From assembly GCF_023656515.1 (NCBI RefSeq), contig NZ_JAMOFV010000006.1, forward strand, positions 2,772,035-2,836,034: a stretch of 64,000 nucleotides of DNA. Direction: 5' to 3'. The number at the start of each line of letters is the position of its first letter. The first letter of the stretch is position 1. Position numbers and translations under genes: made by a program. Shown here one piece after another: positions 20,454-29,938 of the stretch. Source of the DNA: Clostridium swellfunianum. Its GTDB lineage: Bacteria; Bacillota; Clostridia; Clostridiales; Clostridiaceae. The notes under the pieces were generated by a model. That model saw nothing but the letters and a program-made list of their open reading frames with translations, was not told the DNA's origin and made no database searches.

Positions 20454-23150
20454 TTATAAAAATATAGCTTTAAGCTGCTCTATTTCAATGTGATTTTTTG
20501 GAGAAAAATCTACACTCTCCATATATCTAAATAAATTATAAAGAAATTGTCTTGCCACTGGCCTCTCATCAATATTGCTGTTTAAGTCAATACTGCACAT
20601 TAAAAGTTCTCCATGACCAACTCTTCCCTCAAGCAGCAGCCCTAGCTTGCGATTTTTATTCCAGTCATCTATTATTTGAACTATAGGCTTAAACCCTGCA
20701 TTCAGCCCATCCAGCACCATAAACTTTGATTTTGTAATAAGATCAAACCACTGCCAGTTTGTATGAAAATCTGTTGTAAAGTTTTTTAATGCAGGATTTT
20801 CAGGATTACATAAAACTCCTAATGTATGAGGTTTTTGCCCCCTTGTCCATGCAGTATTCCAAAATATTGTAGTAAATCCTGCAGGTATATCATTTGATAT
20901 AAATTGATCCATTACAGGCATAAACAATACTTTTTTTCCTTGTCTTAGCTCACTTATTGTTTCTTCAAGAGACTGTGTCATCACAATCTCTTTAGGTACT
21001 GTTAAATCAAGCTTATCAGTATACACCCAAATGCTCCAGCTGTTGCTGTATTTTGTTCCTTTTATTGCAACAGTAACAATGAGCTCTGAAGATTCATCTA
21101 TAGCATTAAGCTTTAATTCTATATTTGATACTTTAATACCATTACCAACGGGTAATGATACAGGTGCTGATTCTCCATAAGCTACCTTATTGCCATTCTT
21201 ATTCTCAATTTGCCAGACAACTATCGCTCCTTCAATGGGACTTGCTCCAAAGTTGGCAATTTCGATGCTGCCTTTAAAAGTTTCATTGTTCGTCCACACT
21301 ACCTTGCTCATTCTCAGAAGTGGCACTGTTTCACAGCAGAATCTATTAAACTCAGTCTCATCAACATAACCTTTTGATTCCCAGAAAGTATCAAGCATAC
21401 CTACCAGAGCAGTTCCCTGACCAGGAAAATCAGTTAAGCCAAGCAGCTGAAATCCTCCAAAGCCTTTTGTACGCAGAGCAGCTTCAATATCCTCTTTATA
21501 TAGTAGTGTTTGAAGCTTACCTGACCCCTTGAGAAAATCCTCCGCTTGTTCAAACATACCTTTTTGTATCAGACTATCCTTAATAATTTCAAAATTCCTT
21601 GGTTCTAGTACTCCTGTATATTTATCCATCTCCTTAAAGTTTGGATATGAACACCATTGACCGATCTCATGAGAAACTACAGGAACTGCGCAGTCCGCGA
21701 TTTGTTCATTATAATCAAAATCTGTAGTTAAAGGCTTTGCATTTAGCCTTCCACTAAGGTTCGCCAGCCAATCCTGTGCCCTAAGTACTTCTTTCCTATT
21801 CTTAATGCAGTGATAGTCATTTTCAGAAACTTCCGGCCAACCTGCACAGCCAGTATACAACCGCCTTGAGTCCTTGTTTCTCCAATAAGAAACTATCTTT
21901 GACAGGAACTTATTCATATTTTCACCTGAAGGTTCATTTCCCACTGCCATCATACAGAATGAGGGGTGATTTCCATAAGCTCTAAGTATTCGCTCCCCTT
22001 CTTTATATATAAATTCATCAACTTCCGGATCTTCTCCTAATACAGTCCAAACAGGCGTCTCAATTTGAAGCATTAAACCGGCTGTATCCGCAGCAGTAAA
22101 AGCTGCTTCAGGCGGGCACCAGGAATGAAACCTAATATGATTCAAGCCATAATCTTTTGCAATCTTGAACAATTTATTCCAAGATTCAACATCTGTTGGA
22201 GGGTATCCTGTTAATGGGAAAACACAGCATTCCAAGGTACCTCTCAAAAACGTTGGTCTTCCATTAATCATAAACTGCAAACCCAGTGCTTTGAATTCTC
22301 GCATTCCAAAATCTACACTATTGCTATGTTTAAATTTGCAGGAATCAGTTTCTCCATCAATACAAGCAGTTAATTTATACATAGCAGGTGAAAATTCATC
22401 CCAAAGCTGCATCTTAGATCCAATCTCATATTCTACTTCAATAACTTTGCTTTTATCTTGAAAATCAAAAGAAACTTCTAATTCTGAAAGGCTTTGAAGC
22501 ATCTTTGTATTCCAAGTACTTGCATTTAATGATAGCTTTCCTCGCACTGCTTCATTAGAATCATTTTGAAGAGAAACTATAACCTTTGCAGTTGCTCTTT
22601 CGATATCAGGATAAACTTGAACATCAGCTATTCGCACTTTATCATATGCCTCTAATTGAATTTTACCAATTACTCCATTCCAATTAGTCTGGGTTTCCTT
22701 TGTAACAGAATGAGCATTTACTCCTACATCGTATTTAACTGTGTTGTCCACTCGTATAGTCAAAATATGATTTCCCGGAGTCATAAAGCTGCTTACATCA
22801 TAATTGTGAGCTACGCATAAGCTGTCCTGCATCCCTGCTTCTTTTCCATCCACCCATACTCTAGTTTCGATATGGCAGCGTTCCAAAAATAGAACTATAC
22901 TTTTGTCTTTAAATTCCTCGGAAATAAAGACCTCCTTTTGATACCAGGCAGCCCCTATATACTCATAGACTCTGCTTAGACGATGAGGGTCTTTCTCATT
23001 TGTTTTTCCTCCATAACCCGCCTCATCCGTTGACCCAGGAAGCTTAATTTTTTCTGATAATATCCCATCAAACCATTTTTCTTCAATACCTTTATTATCT
23101 TTATCCAATTTAAAGTTCCATTGACCAGCTAAAGATATAATACTTTTCAT
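20454..23150 (-). CDS. Glycoside hydrolase family 2-like protein with C-terminal amidotransferase-like domain
   Basis: 898 residues with no signal peptide. The order is GH2 sugar-binding jelly roll (about 1-160), immunoglobulin-like domain, TIM barrel with acid/base Glu in VGNEPSG and nucleophile Glu in SHEIGQW, and a C-terminal domain (about 745-890) resembling the amidotransferase-like fold of some galactosidases. LacZ-specific metal-site motifs are missing, so the substrate cannot be named; a beta-galactoside, glucuronide or rhamnose-linked sugar are all possible. It lies 28 bp after the DUF5107-TPR gene, forming a two-gene unit opposite an AraC regulator. Confidence 0.8.
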   Translation of the reverse strand: MKSIISLAGQWNFKLDKDNKGIEEKWFDGILSEKIKLPGSTDEAGYGGKTNEKDPHRLSRVYEYIGAAWYQKEVFISEEFKDKSIVLFLERCHIETRVWVDGKEAGMQDSLCVAHNYDVSSFMTPGNHILTIRVDNTVKYDVGVNAHSVTKETQTNWNGVIGKIQLEAYDKVRIADVQVYPDIERATAKVIVSLQNDSNEAVRGKLSLNASTWNTKMLQSLSELEVSFDFQDKSKVIEVEYEIGSKMQLWDEFSPAMYKLTACIDGETDSCKFKHSNSVDFGMREFKALGLQFMINGRPTFLRGTLECCVFPLTGYPPTDVESWNKLFKIAKDYGLNHIRFHSWCPPEAAFTAADTAGLMLQIETPVWTVLGEDPEVDEFIYKEGERILRAYGNHPSFCMMAVGNEPSGENMNKFLSKIVSYWRNKDSRRLYTGCAGWPEVSENDYHCIKNRKEVLRAQDWLANLSGRLNAKPLTTDFDYNEQIADCAVPVVSHEIGQWCSYPNFKEMDKYTGVLEPRNFEIIKDSLIQKGMFEQAEDFLKGSGKLQTLLYKEDIEAALRTKGFGGFQLLGLTDFPGQGTALVGMLDTFWESKGYVDETEFNRFCCETVPLLRMSKVVWTNNETFKGSIEIANFGASPIEGAIVVWQIENKNGNKVAYGESAPVSLPVGNGIKVSNIELKLNAIDESSELIVTVAIKGTKYSNSWSIWVYTDKLDLTVPKEIVMTQSLEETISELRQGKKVLFMPVMDQFISNDIPAGFTTIFWNTAWTRGQKPHTLGVLCNPENPALKNFTTDFHTNWQWFDLITKSKFMVLDGLNAGFKPIVQIIDDWNKNRKLGLLLEGRVGHGELLMCSIDLNSNIDERPVARQFLYNLFRYMESVDFSPKNHIEIEQLKAIFL

Positions 23151-23178
23151 AATGACCCTCCTGCTTTTCTTTGGGCTA

Positions 23179-26100
23179 CTAAATCATTTTGTAGTGAGTT
23201 AAAGCTCCTAAATGGTTAATATCAAGCTTAATAACCTCAGCAAATTTTTTTCTTGCTTCCTCAAATTTCTCAAGGCCTAATTGTCCAAGTCCAATTAAGT
23301 AAGAACAGTGAACCATATTCTTCTTGTTCAAGTCTTCCTCAAATATTAAGAAATCAGGCAGCGAAACTGCAAAATAATCTATAGCTACTTTATCAAAAAT
23401 ATGCTTTTCTCCATAACCTATAAGCTTATTGAATCTACCTTTTGCTTTTTCTGTTTGCCTAAGCTTTAGTAGAGCTAGACCTTGATAAAATATCATGTCT
23501 GCCGGTTGGTCATTATAAAACATCATTCCTGATGGTTCATCAAGTCCAATAGATGCTTTAACAAAATAATCTTTAGCTGTTTTTTTATCATTAAGCCTTT
23601 CATAAGCACATCCAAGGTAATAATTTATATTATTTTCTTGTGCTCCTGCAAGCTTACCCTCTCCAAGGTTATGAGGATATACCATTGCATCCTTAAAGAG
23701 TTTAACAGCTCCATTATACTCACCTTTTGCTAAAAGCTCTTTGCCAAGTTCTACGTGGCAGTAAACATATTCAGCTGTTACCTTTCCTTCTCCACCTTCC
23801 CAAGGATGGAATTTCCTATTTAATATAAGTTCTCTTGCTTCTTCATATCTTCCAAGGAAATTCAAAAGGCTCACATTTTCAAGGTATAAATCATCACGTA
23901 TTTGTACTAGTTCTCTATATTTTTCAAAGTTAACTAATCTTTCTTCATGTCTGTAACCTATTTTTTTGTATAGCTGATCTAATTCAAGAAATACCCTTGC
24001 ATCTTTTTGATTTAAATTAAATGCTTTTTCTAAAGCATCTTTAGCTTTTAAAGGCTGTTTCTTTTTATTATAATAAGCAAGAGCAAGGTTTCGATGTACA
24101 GTTGCAAAGCTTTCATCTAAAGTTCTTGAAGTCTCCCAGGAAATAATTGCTGCATCATATTGTTTTTTATCATACCAAAGGTTGCCCAAATAATAGTGGG
24201 CTTTGGCATCTCCACAATTTAAATCCTGTACATTCCGCAGCACTAAAATATCTTCTAATTTGCTCGGAAAGCAATAATCTGAATTCACCTTCATACCTTT
24301 TTCATAGTATTGTAAAGCACTTTCTGAATCACCTGATTTATAATGATAATATCCAATATAATAGTAAACCATTGGACTAATGTTCTTTCCGTCAAGCAAT
24401 CTCTCAAGTATTTCAATTGCTTCCTCATAAAAGCCTGCACCAGCATAATCAATTGATAATTCTATATAGTTGTTGCTATTATTTCTCATTATACTGGTTA
24501 GTTCCTTTAAAATTGATATCGCTTCTTCTTGCCTGCCTGTTTCAGTGTATATTTTATAAAGCTCATTTCTGGAGTTGAAATCCAGGACATCAATACTTAG
24601 GGTTTGCCTTGAGAACTTCTCTGCTTCTTCATATCTCTTTAACTTTCTTAAAATTGTACTTTTTAACGCCCTTGCCTTATAATTATGATAATTTCTGATT
24701 ATGGATTTTTCTACTATATCTAAAACTTCTTCATATTCACCTTTTAATGCAGCTATGCTTGCTAAGGAGAAATAACCTTTATCCTGACAAGCTCCATTCC
24801 ATACAGATTTATAAAAAGCATCAAAAGCAGCATCATACTTGCCTTGCATTTTAAGAGCCAATCCTAAATTATAATAAGATTCTCCATCATATGGGTTTGT
24901 ATTAAACTTAGTTATCTTCTTAATTGCTGCTTTAAAATATTTTTCACAGTCCTCAAATAAGCCTTGTCTAAATAGAAGATTTCCATAAGCATTATTAATC
25001 CTTATATCCTCTGGGTCTCTCTTTAGTCCTTCTAGGTAATATACCTCTGGTTCATAGGTGGCATGCCTGTATTGTTCCAGGTGTAAGCCAGTGAGATATA
25101 ATTCTTCATTGCTGCTAATCTCATGAGGTAAAAGTGCAGCCTTTGCAGCGTCTGGTATAGGTTCATTTTTCTTCTCTCTTGGTCTATAGGCTATAAGTTC
25201 TTTTCCCGTCTTATCCTTTACAGTAATACAAAGGTCCTTTTCCAATTCACTTTCTTCAAGGTAGGCCGAAGCATTAAAACTGTTTACCGGAGAAAGTGTT
25301 GCTATAGAGTTTAGGTAAGTTTTGTTTGTGCCTTGTAAAACTATTTGAGCATCCTCAAAAACAGAGGTAGCATACACATTAACCACTGCTTTCTCGCCAA
25401 TAACTTCAAGATTTACTGCTGCATCAATAGAAGCATTTTTAACTACTCCAGCATTTTTATAAGGCATAAAATATTGCTTGAAGGTTTTTTCCTCATAAGG
25501 CTCCATCCAAGTAAAGTCAGGTTGATTATCAGTATATACTCCTGTCATTAACTCAATATATGGACCATCTTCATCTGTTAAATTTCTATCCCAAGCCTTG
25601 CCAAAGTCCCCACATCCCCAGGTCCACTGTTTTTTGCCAGGTGATATATGATGATCTGCAATGTGCAATATGCCGGCTTTCTTTTCATGGTCGTAACCAC
25701 CTACAAAATTATAATCTGAGTGATATGCCATATAAGAAGTTGGTACCTGTATGTTTTTATATCTGGATATATCAACACCGGCGGAATAGTCCATCTTATA
25801 ATAAGTTCCTGTGGCAATAGGGAATTTAGATACGTCTCTCTTACCATGGTCAAAAACAGCGTGTACATCAGGCGGAAATACTGATTGTGTATAATCATTC
25901 ACTGCTACTGCAGGATTTGCCCACCATAGAAAGGTTTGAGGTACAGAGGTTCTATTATAAAGCTGAGCTTTAATTTCAAGATAAGCCTTTCCAGGATACA
26001 GTGTAAATCCCGCCATTCCCTTTGTTCGAAACATCTTTTCAATTTCGCTGACCCAAACAGTTTTACTTCCATCTACATTTTCAGTTAGTCTATAATCTAC

Positions 26101-26517
26101 CGCCTCAAAAGTACTAGGTCTATGATGCTGAGGCCAGTTGAATTCGATTCCCCCTGAAATCCATGGACCTGCAAGCCCTACTAATGCAGGCTTTATTACT
26201 TTATTATAATATACAAAATCATAGTTGTTTGTTTTATCCAGTGCTCTTTGAATTCTCCCACCTATTTCGGGTAAAATAATTATTTGCAGGTATTCATTTT
26301 CTAAGAAAACTGCTCTATATTTTTTCTTTTTCTTCTCATCATATATCTTGTCTATAACAGGATTGGGATAAACCTTACCCGAGCTTCCTTGGTATACTCT
26401 TTTTTCAAGAAACATTGGGTTCTTATCAGGTTCACCAACTTCGTAGGTTGGAATTTCAATATCTTGCTCCCATATCTTCACACCAAATTCTTTATGTTCC
26501 ACTTGAATTTCCTCCAT
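23179..26517 (-). CDS. DUF5107 domain protein with long TPR array
   Basis: 1,112 residues. The N-terminal ~350 residues form a DUF5107 beta-sandwich with PEIGGRIQRALDKTN, HHRPSTFEAVDY and WTWGCGDFGKAWDRNLTDEDGPY (shown here in parts), similar in outline to aldose-mutarotase-like folds. From about residue 470 to the end come many tetratricopeptide units (for example YYNLGLALKMQGKYDAAFDA and YNLGNLWYDKK-like turns). There is no signal peptide or membrane segment. No biochemical role is established to my knowledge. Its partner GH2 gene suggests a part in carbohydrate breakdown, with the TPR array acting as a scaffold or subunit. Confidence 0.8.
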   Translation of the reverse strand: MEEIQVEHKEFGVKIWEQDIEIPTYEVGEPDKNPMFLEKRVYQGSSGKVYPNPVIDKIYDEKKKKKYRAVFLENEYLQIIILPEIGGRIQRALDKTNNYDFVYYNKVIKPALVGLAGPWISGGIEFNWPQHHRPSTFEAVDYRLTENVDGSKTVWVSEIEKMFRTKGMAGFTLYPGKAYLEIKAQLYNRTSVPQTFLWWANPAVAVNDYTQSVFPPDVHAVFDHGKRDVSKFPIATGTYYKMDYSAGVDISRYKNIQVPTSYMAYHSDYNFVGGYDHEKKAGILHIADHHISPGKKQWTWGCGDFGKAWDRNLTDEDGPYIELMTGVYTDNQPDFTWMEPYEEKTFKQYFMPYKNAGVVKNASIDAAVNLEVIGEKAVVNVYATSVFEDAQIVLQGTNKTYLNSIATLSPVNSFNASAYLEESELEKDLCITVKDKTGKELIAYRPREKKNEPIPDAAKAALLPHEISSNEELYLTGLHLEQYRHATYEPEVYYLEGLKRDPEDIRINNAYGNLLFRQGLFEDCEKYFKAAIKKITKFNTNPYDGESYYNLGLALKMQGKYDAAFDAFYKSVWNGACQDKGYFSLASIAALKGEYEEVLDIVEKSIIRNYHNYKARALKSTILRKLKRYEEAEKFSRQTLSIDVLDFNSRNELYKIYTETGRQEEAISILKELTSIMRNNSNNYIELSIDYAGAGFYEEAIEILERLLDGKNISPMVYYYIGYYHYKSGDSESALQYYEKGMKVNSDYCFPSKLEDILVLRNVQDLNCGDAKAHYYLGNLWYDKKQYDAAIISWETSRTLDESFATVHRNLALAYYNKKKQPLKAKDALEKAFNLNQKDARVFLELDQLYKKIGYRHEERLVNFEKYRELVQIRDDLYLENVSLLNFLGRYEEARELILNRKFHPWEGGEGKVTAEYVYCHVELGKELLAKGEYNGAVKLFKDAMVYPHNLGEGKLAGAQENNINYYLGCAYERLNDKKTAKDYFVKASIGLDEPSGMMFYNDQPADMIFYQGLALLKLRQTEKAKGRFNKLIGYGEKHIFDKVAIDYFAVSLPDFLIFEEDLNKKNMVHCSYLIGLGQLGLEKFEEARKKFAEVIKLDINHLGALTHYKMI

Positions 26518-26641
26518 TTACTTATTAGACTTGCACACATTATGACTATATTATATAATTCAATTATTATATGTACATTACAAATAGTTGCCCATGTATT
26601 TAAAAATATTGCTGTAATTTATAGGTGGAGGAATTCTTACA
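26518..26641. promoter_or_regulatory. Divergent promoter region between the DUF5107 gene and the AraC gene
   Basis: 124 bp separate the two starts. The region is very AT-rich, with overlapping TATATTATATAATT-like -10 elements in the middle. A strong ribosome site GGTGGAGGAA precedes the AraC ATG. An AraC activator working on the divergent gene from this gap is the usual arrangement; no clear repeat was identified. Confidence 0.5.
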
Positions 26642-27490
26642 ATGTATATTAAAGAACCAGGAGTCCTACAAAATTCAAGTGCCTTTTTTCATACTCCAAG
26701 CAGTATTGCCAAATCAATTTTTTTCTATTTAAAATGTGCCGGCCATTATTTCTGCACAAAGGGATACTCCGTAAAAAGAGATAACTACGACAGCTATCTG
26801 TTTATGTATATAAAATCTGGTAATGGATTTATTTCTTATGATAATAAGGTATTTACTGCAAAGGCAAATGACGTTGTACTTTTAAATTGCAATAAACCTC
26901 ACGGCTATTCCACAGAGAATTGGGAAACTCTTTGGATACATTTTGACGGAAATATGAGTTCGCAATATTTTAACTTAATCTATGATAGCTTTGGCTGCAT
27001 TTTTTCCTTAAGGGATAATACTTTGATACAGAAGAATCTTTCAATTATAATAAACTCATTTATAAGTAATAAAGACATAAACGAACCGCTAATCTCCTGT
27101 TACATACAAAGAATGCTTACTGAACTATTTCAGCTTCATTTAAGTAATAATGCAGATGGCTTAGATAATAGTTCCAGTCCAATTGCTTTAGCTACCTCAT
27201 ATATTCAAGAAAACTTTAAAAATAAAATTATTCTTGAAGAAGTAGCCTCAAAAGTAAATCTAAGCGTATTTTACTTTAGCAGGCTATTTAAAAAAGAAAT
27301 GGGATATTCTCCTTATGAATATATACTAATGACTCGTATTAATGAAGCAAAAAAACTATTAAAGGGATCAACTCTTTTAGTAAAGGAAGTTGCATTTGCT
27401 ACAGGCTTTAGCAGTGAATCGAGCTTTGTAACCTCCTTTAAGAAACACACTAAGCTAACTCCAATGAGTTTCAGGGATACTCCGGTTTAA
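26642..27490 (+). CDS. AraC-family transcriptional regulator with cupin sensor
   Basis: 282 residues. The N-terminal cupin half contains GNGFISYDNKVFTAKANDVVLLNCNKPHGY, quoted here as a region, and WETLWIHFDG. The C-terminal AraC domain has KIILEEVASKVNLSVFYFSRLFKKE and the second helix VAFATGFSSESSFVTSFKKH. Ligand-binding cupins of this kind sense a sugar in the cytoplasm. It is divergent from the DUF5107/GH2 pair and is the likely activator of that unit. Confidence 0.9.
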   Translation: MYIKEPGVLQNSSAFFHTPSSIAKSIFFYLKCAGHYFCTKGYSVKRDNYDSYLFMYIKSGNGFISYDNKVFTAKANDVVLLNCNKPHGYSTENWETLWIHFDGNMSSQYFNLIYDSFGCIFSLRDNTLIQKNLSIIINSFISNKDINEPLISCYIQRMLTELFQLHLSNNADGLDNSSSPIALATSYIQENFKNKIILEEVASKVNLSVFYFSRLFKKEMGYSPYEYILMTRINEAKKLLKGSTLLVKEVAFATGFSSESSFVTSFKKHTKLTPMSFRDTPV

Positions 27491-27551
27491 ACAACTTAAT
27501 AAACCGTCTATATTTATATATATTTCCTGCTTTATAGCTTAGTTGGGAGAC

Positions 27552-27593
27552 TTAATAATATGTTTTTATTGTCAAATAGAGCCATATTATTAA
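27552..27593 (+). terminator. Possible AraC terminator
   Basis: Perfect 11-bp arms TTAATAATATG / CATATTATTAA enclose a 20-nt loop, 61 bases past the AraC stop. The stem is AT-rich and only a short A/T stretch follows, so it is a weak candidate. Confidence 0.4.
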
Positions 27594-27625
27594 AATGTTA
27601 ATGCTATATATTTTAATAATAAAAA

Positions 27626-27663
27626 AATCTCTAGATTTCATTTTAAAATGTAATCTAGAGATT
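27626..27663 (-). terminator. Terminator of the TetR gene
   Basis: AATCTCTAGATT pairs with AATCTAGAGATT, and the centre TTCATTTTAAAATG extends the stem. On the minus strand it runs into seven T residues, seven bases past the TetR stop codon. Confidence 0.88.
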
Positions 27664-27669
27664 CTATAT

Positions 27670-28239
27670 TTACGCTTGAATTCCGTGTAGAATATTATTC
27701 ATTAGATTATCTGATATTTCGTCTAAATTATTTTGACCTTTATTAATAAGCTCATATACAGCTGCCGAACACAAGGTTCCGAAGAAGGTATAAGCCATAA
27801 AATTTGGTTCTCCCTTTTTAATAAGACCATCTTCGATAGCCTCTTTAATATACTGTTCAATACTTCCTATATAGCTTCGAATTATCTCTCTAAGCTCCAG
27901 CTGTCTTATCTCCTGCCCCCAAAGCTGGCTCATAATCATTTTAAAAAAGTCTCTTTTTTCATATACTAACTGAAGCTGAAGCCTGCAAATAACCTTTAGC
28001 TTTGATAGAGAATCTTTTTCTTTCTCTGCCGCTTCTTTAAGCTCATCTTTGATAAGCTCCATTCCTTCTGTTATTATATATTTAAATATTTCTTCCTTGC
28101 TTTTAAAATGGTAATAAAGCGTACCCTTAGCTACCCCTGCCTCCTGAGCCATATCATCCATGGTGGCGCCATCATAACCTTTTATAGAAAACACTCTAAT
28201 TGCTGCCTCAAAAATAGACCTTTTGGTCTTGCTCATCAT
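27670..28239 (-). CDS. TetR-family transcriptional regulator
   Basis: About 189 residues from the ATG at 28239 (GGAG eight bases before). The longer frame to 28323 runs through its own promoter and is rejected. The TetR helix-turn-helix is clear: IFEAAIRVFSIKGYDGATMD, then DMAQEAGVAKGTLYYHFKSKEEIF. The C-terminal helices form a ligand pocket of unknown specificity. No efflux or other target gene is adjacent in the same direction; the divergent neighbour is psd. Regulators of this type often control YhgE/Pip genes, and such a gene with TetR-type operators lies at the left edge of the window, but the link is only a suggestion. Confidence 0.9.
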   Translation of the reverse strand: MMSKTKRSIFEAAIRVFSIKGYDGATMDDMAQEAGVAKGTLYYHFKSKEEIFKYIITEGMELIKDELKEAAEKEKDSLSKLKVICRLQLQLVYEKRDFFKMIMSQLWGQEIRQLELREIIRSYIGSIEQYIKEAIEDGLIKKGEPNFMAYTFFGTLCSAAVYELINKGQNNLDEISDNLMNNILHGIQA

Positions 28240-28294
28240 AAAAATCACTCCAAAACTTTTTTTCATAAGTATTTTATTTAGTATAACCAGTATA

Positions 28295-28323
28295 ATTTTA
28301 TGTAATTTTCTGCAACTTGTCAA
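28295..28323 (-). promoter_or_regulatory. Promoter of the TetR gene
   Basis: The minus strand has TTGACA (28323-28318), a 17-bp spacer and TAAAAT (28300-28295). Right after the -10 there is a direct repeat AGTATAA-CC-AGTATAA (plus strand, 28280-28295), a possible site for autoregulation. Confidence 0.75.
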
Positions 28324-28461
28324 ATTAAAAGCTATGGTTAAAACTATAAATTATGTGGTAAAATAATGTAGATTAAAGTCTTAAATTGATTTTAAGCAGG
28401 TAGCTTCCGAATCTGGTAACGTCTTTCAAGCTATCTTGTCCCAGAAGAAAGGGTTGAATTT

Positions 28462-29358
28462 ATGATTAAGTACTATAACAGAAAAACTAAAGATTACGAA
28501 ATAGAAAAGGTTGCAGGAGAAAAATATTTAAACTGGACTTATTCATCACCAGTTGGCATGACCCTATTAGAAGCTCTTATAAAGAAAAAAGCTTTTTCAA
28601 GCCTTTACGGCTGGTACTTAGATAGAGGTCTTAGTAAAAGAAAAATCAAAAATTTTATAAATGAATTTAACTTAGATATGTCTATTACAGAAAAATCAGA
28701 GAAAGATTATACTTCTTTTAATGATTTCTTTTATAGAAAGCTAAAAGCTCACGCTCGCCCAATAGATATAAATAAAAATTCAGTTGTTTCTCTTGGTGAT
28801 GGAAAGCTTTATGCCTATGAAAGTATAGATATGAATAACTTAGTACAGGTTAAAGGCTTCACCTACAGTTTAAAGGAGCTTATCAAGGATGATAAGATTG
28901 CCCAAAAGTATGATAAGGGAACCTGCTTGATTCTTAGACTCTGCCCCACAGACTACCATCGCTTTCACTTTATAGATGCCGGTACTTGTGGAGAAACAGT
29001 AAAAATAAATGGGGCTTACTACTCTGTTAATCCTGTTGCTCTTCAAAAGGTAGAAAAGCTGTTTTGTGAGAACAAAAGAGAATGGAGCACCTTCCACTCT
29101 GATAACTTAGGCGATGTGCTTTATGTTGAAGTGGGAGCTACTTGCGTAGGTTCAATAATCCAAACCTACACGCCATATGAAAGAGTTAAAAAAGGCGAGG
29201 AAAAGGGCTACTTTAAATTTGGAGGTTCAACAGTAATTTTATTCTTTGAACCTAACAAAATTAAAATAGACAAGGACATCATAGAGCAGACCAACAAAGG
29301 TATTGAAACCTATGTACTTATGGGCGAAAAAATAGGGAGTATAAAAGGTTTTGTGTAA
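28462..29358 (+). CDS. psd: Phosphatidylserine decarboxylase proenzyme
   Basis: 298 residues. The enzyme removes CO2 from phosphatidylserine to make phosphatidylethanolamine at the membrane. It has the type II features [20 protein letters not shown] and the self-cleavage motif GGST near residue 254, where the serine becomes the pyruvoyl cofactor (many homologues have LGST). AAAGGG lies eight bases before the ATG. A TGGTAAAAT extended -10 lies about 100 bases upstream. Its 3' end forms half of a shared terminator with the convergent gene. The partner pssA is not in the window. Confidence 0.95.
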   Translation: MIKYYNRKTKDYEIEKVAGEKYLNWTYSSPVGMTLLEALIKKKAFSSLYGWYLDRGLSKRKIKNFINEFNLDMSITEKSEKDYTSFNDFFYRKLKAHARPIDINKNSVVSLGDGKLYAYESIDMNNLVQVKGFTYSLKELIKDDKIAQKYDKGTCLILRLCPTDYHRFHFIDAGTCGETVKINGAYYSVNPVALQKVEKLFCENKREWSTFHSDNLGDVLYVEVGATCVGSIIQTYTPYERVKKGEEKGYFKFGGSTVILFFEPNKIKIDKDIIEQTNKGIETYVLMGEKIGSIKGFV

Positions 29359-29378
29359 AGCAAAACCTTTTATACTCC
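29336..29378. terminator. Bidirectional terminator embedded in two convergent gene ends
   Basis: Perfect 18-bp arms (29336-29353 and 29361-29378) enclose a 7-nt loop. The psd stop (29356-29358) lies in the loop and the stop of the convergent metallopeptidase gene (29372-29370) lies in the second arm. Both strands read CCTTTTAT at the 3' end of the stem. Confidence 0.88.
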
Positions 29379-29852
29379 TAATTTATTTCCATTATCCTTT
29401 AGCCATTGCTGCCTTTTTTCATAGTCAGGCAAAATGCTCTGAACCAAAGTCCAAAATTCCTTAGAGTGATTCATATGGACAAGATGGCATAGTTCATGAA
29501 CAACAAGATAGTCAACAATTTCAATTGGAGCCATTATAACTCTCCAGTTGAAATTTAAATTTCCTTTGGAAGAACAGCTTCCCCATCTTGTTTTTTGTTC
29601 TTTTACTGTTATTCTATTATAATTAACCTTAAGCTTTTCAGCGTAATAGTCTACCCTAGCTTTATAGATATTAGCAGCTTGAAGTCTATACCACTTTATA
29701 AGTACCTGCCTTACATATTCATCTCTGTGAGTTTTTATCTTTCTTGAAACAAATACATTAAACTGTGTCTTATCAAATATAACCTGTATTCCCTCATTGA
29801 AAGACTCACTTATATTTAGCTTATAGTCCTGTCCCAAAAGTTTTAAATTCAT
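29370..29852 (-). CDS. YgjP-like zinc metallopeptidase (DUF45/WLM type)
   Basis: 160 residues. The zinc site HELCHLVHMNH (HExxH form) is followed by KEFWTLVQSILPDYEKRQQWL, and an upstream RWGSCSSKGNLNFNWR motif is typical of YgjP/SprT-like proteins. Members are thought to be soluble proteases or to act on DNA-protein adducts; the exact role of this branch is unsettled. It has no signal peptide. It is monocistronic, and the ~86-bp gap to the next operon separates the two. Confidence 0.85.
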   Translation of the reverse strand: MNLKLLGQDYKLNISESFNEGIQVIFDKTQFNVFVSRKIKTHRDEYVRQVLIKWYRLQAANIYKARVDYYAEKLKVNYNRITVKEQKTRWGSCSSKGNLNFNWRVIMAPIEIVDYLVVHELCHLVHMNHSKEFWTLVQSILPDYEKRQQWLKDNGNKLGV

Positions 29853-29938
29853 AATTTCAAGCCCTATTCTACTGTAATTCTTTATTTCTTGCTTATTAAA
29901 TTATAACACTGATTATAACGTATGTTAATAAAAAGCTG

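Noticed and set aside
27670..28323. Longer TetR protein starting at 28323
   Set aside because: The extra 28 codons pass through the gene's own -35/-10 promoter, and the GGAG site fits the start at 28239.
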